From Streptomyces roseolilacinus (lineage in GTDB: Bacteria; Actinomycetota; Actinomycetes; Streptomycetales; Streptomycetaceae), in assembly GCF_014649335.1 (NCBI RefSeq), contig NZ_BMSV01000009.1, positions 1-64,000 on the forward strand: a stretch of 64,000 nucleotides of DNA, read 5' to 3'. Below the pieces are notes generated by a model. That model saw only the letters and a list, made by a program, of their open reading frames with translations, was not told where the DNA came from and did not search any database. Made by a program: the position numbers and the translations under genes. Of this stretch, positions 24,157-32,560 are shown piece after piece; the stretch's first letter is position 1, and every line of letters begins with the position of its first letter.

Positions 24157-24560
24157 GAGTGATCCCCTCGGTCGGTCCGTCAGGACGGCCGGGGGCACCG
24201 GCCTGGCACACCCCCGCACGCGTCCATCGTGCCATCAACGGCCCCTTCCGCGCCGCCCCGTGACGGATCGTGAACGGCCGCGGGAGCCCGGGGGCGGGGC
24301 GGGCACGGCCGGCGTACGGTCTCGCGGGAATTCCGAAACGGAAAGCGCGGGGATTCCCCCAGGGCGCCCGCGTGTCCCTCACGGAAAATCCGCAGACGCC
24401 CCGCCCGCTTTCCCGACCGGCGTGTGCGACGTAGGGATCGACGGGGAGATGTGCGGCTTTTGTGCGGGATTTGTCCTGCCATTCCGGGCACCGCACGGCA
24501 TGCCGTGACCGGGTCTCCCCGATTCCCGGGAGGGCGCGGGGCGGGGCTAGGGTGCCTGGG
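24157..24560. other. Non-coding divergent region
   Basis: No gene is supported in this stretch between two divergent starts. It has locally AT-richer patches around 24325-24370 and 24450-24480 that would suit promoters. TAGGGT at 24549-24554 is the clearest hexamer. Confidence 0.5.
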
Positions 24561-25709
24561 ATGTTCCAGCCACACCGGGAAAAGCAGAGTCAGCGGAACC
24601 CCTTCTTCGACAACGCGAAATACCTGGCGATCGTGCTCGTCGCGGTGGGTCACGTGTGGGAGCCGGTCATGGAGGGAAGCCGTGCGACACGCGCGCTGTA
24701 CATGGTCGTGTACGCCTTCCACATGCCGGCGTTCGTGATCGTCTCCGGGTACTTCTCGCGGAGCTTCGCCGGACGGCCCGACCAGCTGAGGCGGCTGGTG
24801 GGCGGGGTCGCCGTCCCGTACCTGGCGTTCGAGGTCGCCTACACGCTGTACCGGCGGTGGGCGCAGGACGCGCCGCAGCAGGCGTTCTCGCTCACCGACC
24901 CGTTCTACCTGACCTGGTTCCTCCTGGCGCTGTTCGTGTGGCGGCTGTCCGCCCCGCTGTGGCGCGCCCTGCGGTACCCCCTGCCGGTCGCCGTGGCCGT
25001 CGCGGCGCTGGCGTCGCTGACCCCGCGCATCGCGGCCGACCTGGACCTCCAGCGGATCCTGCAGTTCCTGCCGTTCTTCGTGCTGGGCCTGACGCTGCGC
25101 GAGGAGCACTTCCGGCTGCTGCGGCGGCGGGCCGTGCGGGTGGCGGCCGTGCCGGTCGCGCTGGCCGCGCCGGCCGTGGCCTACGCGGCGGCGCCGCACC
25201 TGCGGATGGGCTGGTTCTACCGCAACACCAGCGCCCAGGAGCTCGGGTACGGCTGGTGGGCGGGGCCGCTGGCGACGGTCGCGCTGGGCGCCGTCGCGCT
25301 GGTGCTGACGGTCGCGTTCCTGGCGTGGGTGCCGGCGCGGCGGACCTGGTTCACCGTGCTGGGCGCCGGCAGCGTCTGCGGGTACCTCCTGCACGGCTTC
25401 GCGGTGAAGGCGCTGCAGTACTGGGAGCTCGTCGACGCGCACCCGGTGCTGGCCACGCCCGTGGGGCGGGTCGGGCTGACGGTGGCGGCGGCCGGGGCGG
25501 TGACGCTGATGTGCACCCCGCCGGTGCGGCGCGCGCTGCGGTGGGTGACGGAGCCGCGCCTGGAGTGGGCGTTCCGCCCGGCGGCGGCGGCGCCCGCGCC
25601 GGGAGCCGCCGGCCCGCCGGATGCCCCGGATGCCCCGGGCGCTCCGGGGGCCTCGGGCGCCGGCGCCCCGGGCCGGGCGGTGCCCGCCGGGGCGGTCAGC
25701 CGGGCGTGA
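24561..25709 (+). CDS. Acyltransferase-3 family membrane protein
   Basis: 382 residues with about ten membrane spans. The N-terminus RNPFFDNAKYLAIVLVAVGHVWEP contains the family's conserved His and resembles fucose 4-O-acetylase-type members (COG3594). FHMPAFVIVSGYFSRSF is the next conserved block. These proteins transfer acyl groups from a cytoplasmic donor to sugars or cell-surface molecules; the substrate here cannot be told. The last 45 residues are Ala/Pro/Gly-rich and cytoplasmic. No Shine-Dalgarno is present; TAGGGT ends 6 bases before the ATG, so a leaderless message is possible. Its end overlaps the convergent HD-domain gene by 14 bases. Confidence 0.85.
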   Translation: MFQPHREKQSQRNPFFDNAKYLAIVLVAVGHVWEPVMEGSRATRALYMVVYAFHMPAFVIVSGYFSRSFAGRPDQLRRLVGGVAVPYLAFEVAYTLYRRWAQDAPQQAFSLTDPFYLTWFLLALFVWRLSAPLWRALRYPLPVAVAVAALASLTPRIAADLDLQRILQFLPFFVLGLTLREEHFRLLRRRAVRVAAVPVALAAPAVAYAAAPHLRMGWFYRNTSAQELGYGWWAGPLATVALGAVALVLTVAFLAWVPARRTWFTVLGAGSVCGYLLHGFAVKALQYWELVDAHPVLATPVGRVGLTVAAAGAVTLMCTPPVRRALRWVTEPRLEWAFRPAAAAPAPGAAGPPDAPDAPGAPGASGAGAPGRAVPAGAVSRA

Positions 25710-26145
25710 GGCCGAGCAGCCGCCGTACCCGCGCGTACTTGGCGGTCAGCCGGGCCCGGACCGGCTCGTCGAGGACGGCGAGCCGGTCCGGGTCGGCGTT
25801 GTGCGCCAGGTCGGCCTCCTTGACGAGGCGGGCGCCGGGCACGGCGAGGACGCGGGCGGCGTAGTCGGCGAGGTCCTCGCCGGGGCGCTTGGTGAGCGCG
25901 AGGACGATGTCCTTGACCTCCTGCGGCAGCGCGGCCCCGGCGAGGTCGCGCGGTGACAGGACGCCGTCCTCGACGGCGTCGTGCAGCCACGCCGCGGCGA
26001 CCTGCTCGTCGCTGCCGCCCCGCGCCCGCACCCCCTCGGCGACGGCCTGGAGGTGCTCGGCGTAGGGGCGTCCCGCCTTGTCGGTCTGACCGGCGTGGAC
26101 ACGGCGGGCGAGCGCTTCGACCTGCGGCAGGGAGAGGTGCGGCAT
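25696..26145 (-). CDS. Small HD-domain hydrolase
   Basis: 149 residues. A single HD domain of the RelA/SpoT-hydrolase type is seen: H...AEHLQAVAE, then AAAWLHDAVEDG (the HD pair) and KEADLAHNADPDR, which matches the D-x-x-x-N metal/substrate motif of that branch. Members hydrolyse (p)ppGpp-like or other nucleotide phosphates; the substrate is not shown. It starts 21 bases after the PP2C gene stop, so the two are probably one operon. Confidence 0.8.
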   Translation of the reverse strand: MPHLSLPQVEALARRVHAGQTDKAGRPYAEHLQAVAEGVRARGGSDEQVAAAWLHDAVEDGVLSPRDLAGAALPQEVKDIVLALTKRPGEDLADYAARVLAVPGARLVKEADLAHNADPDRLAVLDEPVRARLTAKYARVRRLLGLTPG

Positions 26146-26166
26146 GGGGCGACTGTACGTGCGGGC

Positions 26167-27315
26167 TCAGGCGTCGCGGGAGATCAGGAGCAGCGCGCGG
26201 TCGTCGTTGACGTCCTTGGCGCAGGCCTCGATGAGATGCCAGGCCGCGCCGCGGAAGCCCGCGGTGACGTAGCGGTCGGCCTCGCCGGTGAGCCGGTCGA
26301 TGCCCTCGGCGATGTCGCGGTCGGCGGCCTCGACGAGGCCGTCGGTGAACAGCATCAGCACGTCACCGGGGTGCAGGGTGCCCTTGACCGGGTGGAACTC
26401 GGCGCCGTCGTAGACGCCGAGCAGCGGCCCGTCGGCGGCCTTCTCCTCCCAGCGGCCGCTGCCCGCGTGGAGCTGGAGGGCCGGCAGGTGGCCGGCGGAC
26501 AGCAGCTCGTAGTCGCCGGACTCCAGGTCGAGGACCAGGTGGATGGAGGTGGCGAAGCCCTCGTCCCAGTCCTGCCGGAGGAGGTAGGCGTTGGCGGCGG
26601 GGAGGAAGCCGTGCGGCGGGAGGGACCCGACCAGCCCGCCGAAGGCGCCGGACAGCAGCAGGGCGCGGGAGCCGGCGTCCATGCCCTTGCCGGACACGTC
26701 GGTGAGGACGGCTTCGAGGGTGCGGCCGCCGTTGGTGCGGGCGGCGACGACGAAGTCGCCGGAGAAGGACTGGCCGCCGGCCGGGCGCAGCGCCATCTCG
26801 CGGTGCCAGCCCTTGGGCAGCGGGGGCAGGGCGCTCTGGGTGCGGATGCGTTCGCGCAGGTCGAACAGCATGGTGCCGCCGCGCCGCCAGGGCACGCCGA
26901 CGCGGGCCCGGAACTGGGCGATGAGCAGGCCGAACAGTCCGCACGCGGCGACGACCAGGACGGTGCCGGGGGTGACCCGGGCGGCGCCCTCGGTGTACGG
27001 GCCGAGGGCGGCCGACTCGACGATCAGCGCGGCGGCGGAGGCGGCGTACAGGCCGAGGAGGCTGGCGGGGCGCAGCAGCAGCCCGCCGGCGACGATCGGG
27101 AGGACGAGGGCTTCGGGGGCGCACCACACGGGGGTGGCGATCGTGGCGAGCATGATCGCCGGGATGGTGAGGAAGAGGCCCGCCAGGGCGATCCAGTCGG
27201 AGCCGTCGCCGCGGAAGTAGTCGACGGCGGACCTGCGCAGCGCGACGCGGGCCCGGTGGGCCGCCTTGCGGTACCGGGCCGTGTACGTGTCCGTTCGTGG
27301 AGCGCTGCGGGCCAT
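26167..27315 (-). CDS. PP2C/SpoIIE-type phosphatase, membrane-anchored
   Basis: 382 residues from the ATG at 27313-27315. Residues about 40-135 contain three or four hydrophobic spans (DWIALAGLFLTIPAIMLATI, APEALVLPIVAGGLLL, LLGLYAASAAALIV, LVVAACGLFGLLIA). The rest is a SpoIIE/PP2C phosphatase: GGQSFSGDFVVAARTNGGR, EAVLTDVSGKGMDAGSRAL, DVLMLFTDGLVEAADR and NDDRALLLI carry the metal-binding Asp residues. Such proteins dephosphorylate anti-anti-sigma factors in stress or development signalling; no partner is encoded nearby. TAGGGT stands 8 bases before the ATG and there is no Shine-Dalgarno, suggesting a leaderless message. Confidence 0.9.
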   Translation of the reverse strand: MARSAPRTDTYTARYRKAAHRARVALRRSAVDYFRGDGSDWIALAGLFLTIPAIMLATIATPVWCAPEALVLPIVAGGLLLRPASLLGLYAASAAALIVESAALGPYTEGAARVTPGTVLVVAACGLFGLLIAQFRARVGVPWRRGGTMLFDLRERIRTQSALPPLPKGWHREMALRPAGGQSFSGDFVVAARTNGGRTLEAVLTDVSGKGMDAGSRALLLSGAFGGLVGSLPPHGFLPAANAYLLRQDWDEGFATSIHLVLDLESGDYELLSAGHLPALQLHAGSGRWEEKAADGPLLGVYDGAEFHPVKGTLHPGDVLMLFTDGLVEAADRDIAEGIDRLTGEADRYVTAGFRGAAWHLIEACAKDVNDDRALLLISRDA

Positions 27316-27422
27316 TGGCCTGGACCCTATCCAGCCGGGCGGGTCGCGTGCAGGGGGACCCCCGTGACATTGCGTTCGAAATCGGGTCGCCCGGCGTGGG
27401 GACGGGCTGATACGCATGGCAT

Positions 27423-28652
27423 ATGACGATTGAGCCGAGGGTCCTCGCCGCCACCGAATGGAACGTGTGGTTCACGCAGTTGGAGCTTGCGTTCGGGGGT
27501 GTGCCCGAGGCGCCGGAGGAGCGCGCCCTGTGGGAGGAGCTGACCGAGTGCGACCGCTCGCTGGGCGTCTGGGACGGGGAGGCGTGCGTCGGGACGGCGG
27601 GGGCGTTCTCGTTCCGGCTGTCGGTGCCGGGCGGGGCCGTGGTGCCGGCGGCCGGGGTGACGATGGTGAGCGTGGCGCCGACCCACCGCAGGCGCGGCGT
27701 CCTCACCTCGATGATGCGGCGGCAGCTGGACGACGTGCGTGCCTGGGGTGAGCCGCTGGCGGTGCTGACGGCGTCGGAGCCCGGCATCTACGGCCGGTTC
27801 GGCTACGGCCTGGCGACGCAGCGGATGCGGGCCGACATCGACACGACCCGGGTGCGGCTGTCCGTCCTGGAGGGGACGGACGGCGTACGGCTGCGGCTCG
27901 CGCGGCCCGAGGACGCGGCGGCGGCGTGCGAGGCGGTGTACGCGCGGTCGGTGCCGCTGCGGCCGGGGATGACGGAGCGGCGGCCGGGGTGGGAGCGGCT
28001 GCCGCTGCTGGACCCGCCGGGGGACCGGGGCGGCGCGTCGGCGCTGCAGTGCGTGCTGGCGGAGCGGGACGGCGAGGTCACGGGGTACGCGCTGTACCGG
28101 GTGCGGCCCGAGTGGAACGCGGCGGGACCCGACGGCACGGTGGTGGTGGAGCACGTGGGGGCGCTCGACCCGGTGTCGTACGCCGCCGTGTGGCGCTACC
28201 TGTTCGCCATCGACCTGACGACGAGCGTGTCCGTCAACAGCTGTCCGGTGGACGCCGCGTGGCAGCACCTCGTGTCGGACGTGCGGCGGTGCGGGATCGC
28301 GCTGCGGGACGGGATGTTCGTCCGGCTGGTGGACGTGGGCGGGGCGCTGGAGGCGCGGACGTACCAGGCGCCGGTGGACGTGGTCCTGGAGGTGGCGGAC
28401 GACTTCTGCCCCTGGAACGCGGGCCGTTGGCGGCTGACCGGGGACTCCGAGGGCGCGCGGTGCGTCCGTACGGACGAGGCGGCGGACCTGGCGCTGTCCG
28501 TGCGGGAGCTGGGCTCGGCGTACCTGGGCGGGTTCTCGCTGGCGTCGCTGGCCGGGGCGGGCCGGGTGCGGGAGCTGCGGGAGGGCGCGCTGGCGGAGGC
28601 GTCGCTCGCGTTCGGCTCCGCCGCCGCCCCCTGGCTGTCGCACAACTTCTGA
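27423..28652 (+). CDS. Eis-like GNAT N-acetyltransferase
   Basis: 409 residues, matching the length of the Eis family (two GNAT folds plus an SCP2-like C-terminal domain). The acetyl-CoA site is VTMVSVAPTHRRRGVLTSMM; SEPGIYGRFGYGLAT is another family block. The protein ends in Asn-Phe, consistent with Eis enzymes, in which the terminal carboxylate is catalytic. Eis acetylates amines, including aminoglycosides in mycobacteria; the substrate here is unknown. It is divergent from the phosphatase gene across 107 bases and lacks a Shine-Dalgarno. Confidence 0.9.
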   Translation: MTIEPRVLAATEWNVWFTQLELAFGGVPEAPEERALWEELTECDRSLGVWDGEACVGTAGAFSFRLSVPGGAVVPAAGVTMVSVAPTHRRRGVLTSMMRRQLDDVRAWGEPLAVLTASEPGIYGRFGYGLATQRMRADIDTTRVRLSVLEGTDGVRLRLARPEDAAAACEAVYARSVPLRPGMTERRPGWERLPLLDPPGDRGGASALQCVLAERDGEVTGYALYRVRPEWNAAGPDGTVVVEHVGALDPVSYAAVWRYLFAIDLTTSVSVNSCPVDAAWQHLVSDVRRCGIALRDGMFVRLVDVGGALEARTYQAPVDVVLEVADDFCPWNAGRWRLTGDSEGARCVRTDEAADLALSVRELGSAYLGGFSLASLAGAGRVRELREGALAEASLAFGSAAAPWLSHNF

Positions 28653-28683
28653 GCCCCGCCCCCGGACCGGCCGGCGGCGGGGG

Positions 28684-29493
28684 TCAGCGCCGCTGGCAGC
28701 CGGGGCACCAGAAGAGGTTGCGGGCGGCGAGATCGGCGGTGCGGATCTCGCCGCCACAGATGTGGCAGGGCAGGTGGGCCCTGCGGTACACGTACACCTC
28801 TCCGCCGTGGTCGTCGACGCGCGGCGGGCGGCCCATCGCCTCGGGGGTGTGCTCGGGCCGCACGGTGTCGATGCGGTTGGTGCGGACACCCTCGCGCATG
28901 AGCGTGACCAGATCCTGCCAGATCGCCGCCCACTCCGTCTCGGAGACGTCCTTTCCCGCGCGGTACGGGTCGATGCCGTGCCGGAAGAGGACCTCGGCGC
29001 GGTAGACGTTGCCGACGCCGGCGATGACCTTCTGGTCCATGAGGAGCGCGGCGATCGTCGTGCGGGAGCGGGAGACGCGGCGCCAGGCGCGGGCCGGGTC
29101 GTCGCCGTCGCGCAGCGGGTCGGGGCCGAGCCGGTCGTGCACCGCCTGCTTCTCGGGGTCGGTGACGAGCGCGCAGGCCGTGGGGCCGCGCAGGTCGACG
29201 TGGGCGTCGTCGTGGGCGAGCCGCAGGCGGACCGTGTCGGTGGGCGGCGGTACGGGCGCGCCGCCGAAGGTGACCTTGCCGAACAGGCCGAGGTGGATGT
29301 GCACCCACTCCCCCGCGCCGAAGCCGAGGAACAGGTGCTTGCCGTGCGCCTCGGTGGTCTCCAGCACGGTGCCGTCGAGGAGGGCGGCGGCGTCCGAGAA
29401 CTTGCCCTGCGGGCTGGTCACCCGCACGGCCCGGCCGCCGAACCGTTCCCGGTAGTCGGCGGCCAGCCGGTGGATCGTATGCCCTTCGGGCAC
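28684..29493 (-). CDS. Fpg/Nei family DNA glycosylase
   Basis: 269 residues from the GTG at 29491-29493. The mature N-terminus is PEGHTIHRLA, with Pro2 as nucleophile and Glu3 as acid, as in endonuclease VIII-type enzymes. The helix-two-turn-helix (LLMDQKVIAGVGNVYRAEVLF) and the C-terminal zinc finger (CHICGGEIRTADLAARNLFWCPGCQ) are complete. It removes oxidised bases and nicks the abasic site. It lies 4 bases after rpiB and is probably in the same operon. Confidence 0.94.
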   Translation of the reverse strand: MPEGHTIHRLAADYRERFGGRAVRVTSPQGKFSDAAALLDGTVLETTEAHGKHLFLGFGAGEWVHIHLGLFGKVTFGGAPVPPPTDTVRLRLAHDDAHVDLRGPTACALVTDPEKQAVHDRLGPDPLRDGDDPARAWRRVSRSRTTIAALLMDQKVIAGVGNVYRAEVLFRHGIDPYRAGKDVSETEWAAIWQDLVTLMREGVRTNRIDTVRPEHTPEAMGRPPRVDDHGGEVYVYRRAHLPCHICGGEIRTADLAARNLFWCPGCQRR

Positions 29494-29497
29494 GGTG

Positions 29498-29986
29498 TCA
29501 GTCCTGCTGGGGGTGGTGGGCCGGGATCGGGGGGAGCTCGCCGGTGGTCTCGTACGCGGCGAGCATCTCGATGCGGCGCGTGTGGCGCTCGTCGCCGGAG
29601 TACGGGGTGGCGAGGAAGACCTCGACGAACCTGGTGGCGTCCTCCAGCGAGTGCATCCGGGCGCCGACGGCGACGACGTTGGCGTTGTTGTGCTCGCGGC
29701 CCAGGGCGGCGGTCTGCTCGCTCCAGGCGAGGGCGGCACGGACGCCCTTCACCTTGTTCGCGGCGATCTGCTCGCCGTTGCCGGAGCCGCCGATGACGAC
29801 GCCGAGGGCGTCGGGGTCGGCGGCCGTCCGCTCCGCGGCGCGCAGACAGAACGGCGGGTAGTCGTCCTGGGCGTCGTGGATGTGGGGTCCGCAGTCGACG
29901 GGCTCATGGCCGTGGGCCTTCAGCCACTCGACGAGGTGGTTCTTGAGTTCGTAGCCGGCATGGTCCGAGCCGAGGTACACGCGCAT
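29498..29986 (-). CDS. rpiB: Ribose-5-phosphate isomerase B
   Basis: 162 residues. It interconverts ribose 5-phosphate and ribulose 5-phosphate in the pentose phosphate pathway. Signatures: YLGSDHAGYELKNHL, VVIGGSGNGEQIAANKVKGVRA and REHNNANVVAVGAR. The Glu-Gln pair of GNGEQ is the actinobacterial form of the active-site loop, where others have a Cys nearby. It precedes the glycosylase gene. Confidence 0.95.
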   Translation of the reverse strand: MRVYLGSDHAGYELKNHLVEWLKAHGHEPVDCGPHIHDAQDDYPPFCLRAAERTAADPDALGVVIGGSGNGEQIAANKVKGVRAALAWSEQTAALGREHNNANVVAVGARMHSLEDATRFVEVFLATPYSGDERHTRRIEMLAAYETTGELPPIPAHHPQQD

Positions 29987-30148
29987 GGCTCCGAGTGTGA
30001 CACGGAGGGTGCCCGGAGGCGGTCGCCGGGGTGGGCCGGGAGTGACGCGTGCAACGATCCGGACTCGGGCCCTTCCGGGCCCGGACGCCCTCGGGGTTCA
30101 ATGCACGGGCTCGCGACCCGAGCACCCGAGAAAGTTAAGGAACTGCCC

Positions 30149-31582
30149 ATGACTACCCAGACGAACCTGGCGAAGGAAGGCGGAGAGGCCGGAAACCCCG
30201 GTACTTCGCAGTCCCCCCAGGGTCTCAAGGCGGGCCTCAAGAACCGCCACCTGTCCATGATCGCCATCGGCGGCGTGATCGGCGCCGGCCTCTTCGTCGG
30301 GTCGTCCGGAGGCATCGCCGCGGCCGGCCCCGCCATCCTCCTGTCGTACGCCCTGGTGGGCGCGATGGTCGTGTTCGTGATGCGGATGCTGGGGGAGATG
30401 GCCGCGGCCAGCCCCGACTCCGGGTCCTTCTCGGCCTACGCGGACCGGGCGCTGGGCCGCTGGGCCGGCTTCTCCATCGGCTGGCTGTACTGGTTCTTCT
30501 GGGTGGTCGTCCTGGCCGTCGAGGCGACGGCGGGCGCGGTGATCCTGGAGGGCTGGGTCCCGGCCGTGCCGCAGTGGGCCTGGGCGCTGATCGTCATGGT
30601 GGTGCTGACCGCGACGAACCTCGCGTCGGTCTCCTCGTACGGCGAGTTCGAGTTCTGGTTCGCGGGGGTCAAGGTCGTCGCGATCGGCGCGTTCGTCGTC
30701 ATCGGCCTGCTGGCGGTCTTCGGGCTGCTGCCGGGCTCCGAGAACCCGGGGGCCGGGCTGGCCCACCTGACGGACACCGGCGGCTTCTTCCCCAAGGGCG
30801 TCGGGGCCGTGCTCACCGGTGTGCTGATGGTCGTCTTCTCGTTCATGGGCAGCGAGATCGTCACCCTCGCGGCCGGCGAGTCGGAGGACCCGCGCCGGGC
30901 GGTCACCAAGGCCACCAACAGCGTGATCTGGCGCATCGGCGTGTTCTACCTGGGCTCGATCTTCGTCGTGCTGACGCTGCTGCCGTGGAACGACTCCTCG
31001 ATCGTCGAGAAGGGCTCGTACGTCGCCGCCCTCGACTCCATCGGCATCGCCCACGCCGGGCAGATCATGAACGTGATCGTGCTGACGGCCGTGCTGTCGT
31101 GCCTGAACTCCGGCCTGTACACGGCCTCGCGCATGGCGTTCTCGCTGGGCGAGCGCGGTGACGCGCCGAAGTCCTTCGCGCGGGTCAACGCCAAGGGCGT
31201 GCCGGTCATGGCGATCTGGGCGTCGGTGGTCTTCGGCTTCGCGGCGGTGTACTTCAACTACGCCTTCAAGGACACCGTCTTCACGTTCCTGCTGAACTCC
31301 TCGGGCGCCGTGGCGCTGTTCGTCTGGCTGGTGATCTGCTTCACGCAGCTGCGGATGCGCGGCATCCTGATGCGGGAGGCGCCGGAGAAGGTCACCGTGA
31401 AGATGTGGCTGTTCCCGTACCTGACCTGGGCGACCGCCGCGATGATCCTCTTCGTGCTGGTCTACATGGTGTTCGACGAGGCCAACCGCCAGGTCGTGCT
31501 GCTGTCGGTGCTGGTGGCGGCGATCGTGGTGGCCGTGGGCCTGGTCCTGGACCGCAGGCACCGGGCGGCCGCGCGGTCCTGA
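30149..31582 (+). CDS. Amino acid permease (APC superfamily), paralogue 1
   Basis: 477 residues with about twelve membrane spans. The ATG follows AAGGA. The AAT-family N-terminal motif is LKNRHLSMIAIGGVIGAGLF VGSSGG; EMAAASPDSGSFSAYADRALGRWAGFSIGWLYW and FSFMGSEIVTLAAGES are further family blocks. Such proteins bring in amino acids or GABA by proton symport; substrate specificity cannot be read. It is the first of three closely related permeases here and ends at a strong terminator. Confidence 0.93.
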   Translation: MTTQTNLAKEGGEAGNPGTSQSPQGLKAGLKNRHLSMIAIGGVIGAGLFVGSSGGIAAAGPAILLSYALVGAMVVFVMRMLGEMAAASPDSGSFSAYADRALGRWAGFSIGWLYWFFWVVVLAVEATAGAVILEGWVPAVPQWAWALIVMVVLTATNLASVSSYGEFEFWFAGVKVVAIGAFVVIGLLAVFGLLPGSENPGAGLAHLTDTGGFFPKGVGAVLTGVLMVVFSFMGSEIVTLAAGESEDPRRAVTKATNSVIWRIGVFYLGSIFVVLTLLPWNDSSIVEKGSYVAALDSIGIAHAGQIMNVIVLTAVLSCLNSGLYTASRMAFSLGERGDAPKSFARVNAKGVPVMAIWASVVFGFAAVYFNYAFKDTVFTFLLNSSGAVALFVWLVICFTQLRMRGILMREAPEKVTVKMWLFPYLTWATAAMILFVLVYMVFDEANRQVVLLSVLVAAIVVAVGLVLDRRHRAAARS

Positions 31583-31602
31583 GACGCGCGCAGACGACAT
31601 AA

Positions 31603-31646
31603 GGAGGGCCCCTCCTCCGTCCCGCGGGACGGAGGAGGGGCCCTCC
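31603..31646. terminator. Bidirectional terminator, permease 1 / bioY
   Basis: A 21-bp perfect stem (GGAGGGCCCCTCCTCCGTCC plus C) with a GC loop lies 20 bases after the permease stop and 30 bases from the convergent bioY stop. Confidence 0.85.
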
Positions 31647-31676
31647 CCGTTCGTATGGGTGGCGCGTGCCTCGGCC

Positions 31677-32285
31677 TCAGCCGCGGTCGCGGTCGCCGTC
31701 GCGGCCGCCGAGGAGCTTCCAGGCGGTGGGCACCAGTCCCATGGCGAGCGCTGCCTTCAGCGCGTCGCCGACGAGGAACGGCACCAGGCCGACGGCCACC
31801 GCCTGGGACAGGGACATGCCGGTGGCGAGGGCCAGGTACGGCACGCCGACCGCGTAGACGATCAGGGAGCCGACCGCCATCGTGCCCGCCATGCGCAGCA
31901 CCGAGCGGTCGGCGCCGCGCCGGGCGAGGGCGCCCACCGCGGTGGCGGCGAGGAGCATGCCGAGGACGTAGCCGATCGTCGGCATGGTGTAGCCGGCCGT
32001 GCCCTGGGCGAACCACGGCACCCCGGCCATGCCGAGGAGCGCGTAGAGGGCGAGGGAGAGGAAGCCGCGGCGGGCGCCGAGCGCGGTGCCGACGAGGAGC
32101 GCGGCGAAGGTCTGGCCGGAGACCGGGACCGGCGAGCCCGGCACGGGGACGGCGATCTGGGCGGCGAGGCCGGTGAGGACGGCGCCGCCGGCGACGAGCA
32201 CGAGGTCGCGGGCGTGGGCGCGGCTGGAGGGGAGCAGGTCGGCGAGGACCGCTCCGGTGCGGGCGGGGACGGCGGCAGTGCTCAT
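31677..32285 (-). CDS. bioY: Biotin transporter BioY
   Basis: 202 residues with about six spans. The ATG at 32283-32285 gives MSTAAVPARTG. The family block PVPGSPVPVSGQTFAALLVGTALGARRGFLSLALYALLGMAGVPWF is very characteristic. BioY is the substrate-binding subunit of an ECF transporter; the BioM/BioN ATPase and T components are not encoded in the window, so it may use shared ECF components or act alone. It is oriented opposite to the surrounding permeases. Confidence 0.93.
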   Translation of the reverse strand: MSTAAVPARTGAVLADLLPSSRAHARDLVLVAGGAVLTGLAAQIAVPVPGSPVPVSGQTFAALLVGTALGARRGFLSLALYALLGMAGVPWFAQGTAGYTMPTIGYVLGMLLAATAVGALARRGADRSVLRMAGTMAVGSLIVYAVGVPYLALATGMSLSQAVAVGLVPFLVGDALKAALAMGLVPTAWKLLGGRDGDRDRG

Positions 32286-32560
32286 CGGAACTCCGGTACT
32301 CCGCGGTGCTTCGCGGGCGGTGGGCCAGGGGGACAGGCCCCGACCGTAGCCCAGGGGCGGACGGGCGATCACCGTCAGCGGACGACAAAGCCCCGCTCCC
32401 GGCGTTGGTGGACTTCGCACAAAGGCCGCCCGTGAACCTTCCACGGACGTGATACGTGTCACTAGGGATGCCGGTGGAACCGCCCCTTTTGCGTGGCGGC
32501 GTGATCTCCGGAGAGACTGTGGGGTCTCGCCAAACGCACGAAGAGAGTGTGCTCAGCACC

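Noticed and set aside
24157..24560. Additional small gene between the 64-residue membrane protein and the acyltransferase
   Set aside because: Open frames here lack ribosome sites and plausible translation.
32286..32560. Biotin-responsive operator before bioY
   Set aside because: I looked for a symmetrical BirA- or BioQ-like site; only an imperfect GTGATACGTGTCAC is present, which is too weak.
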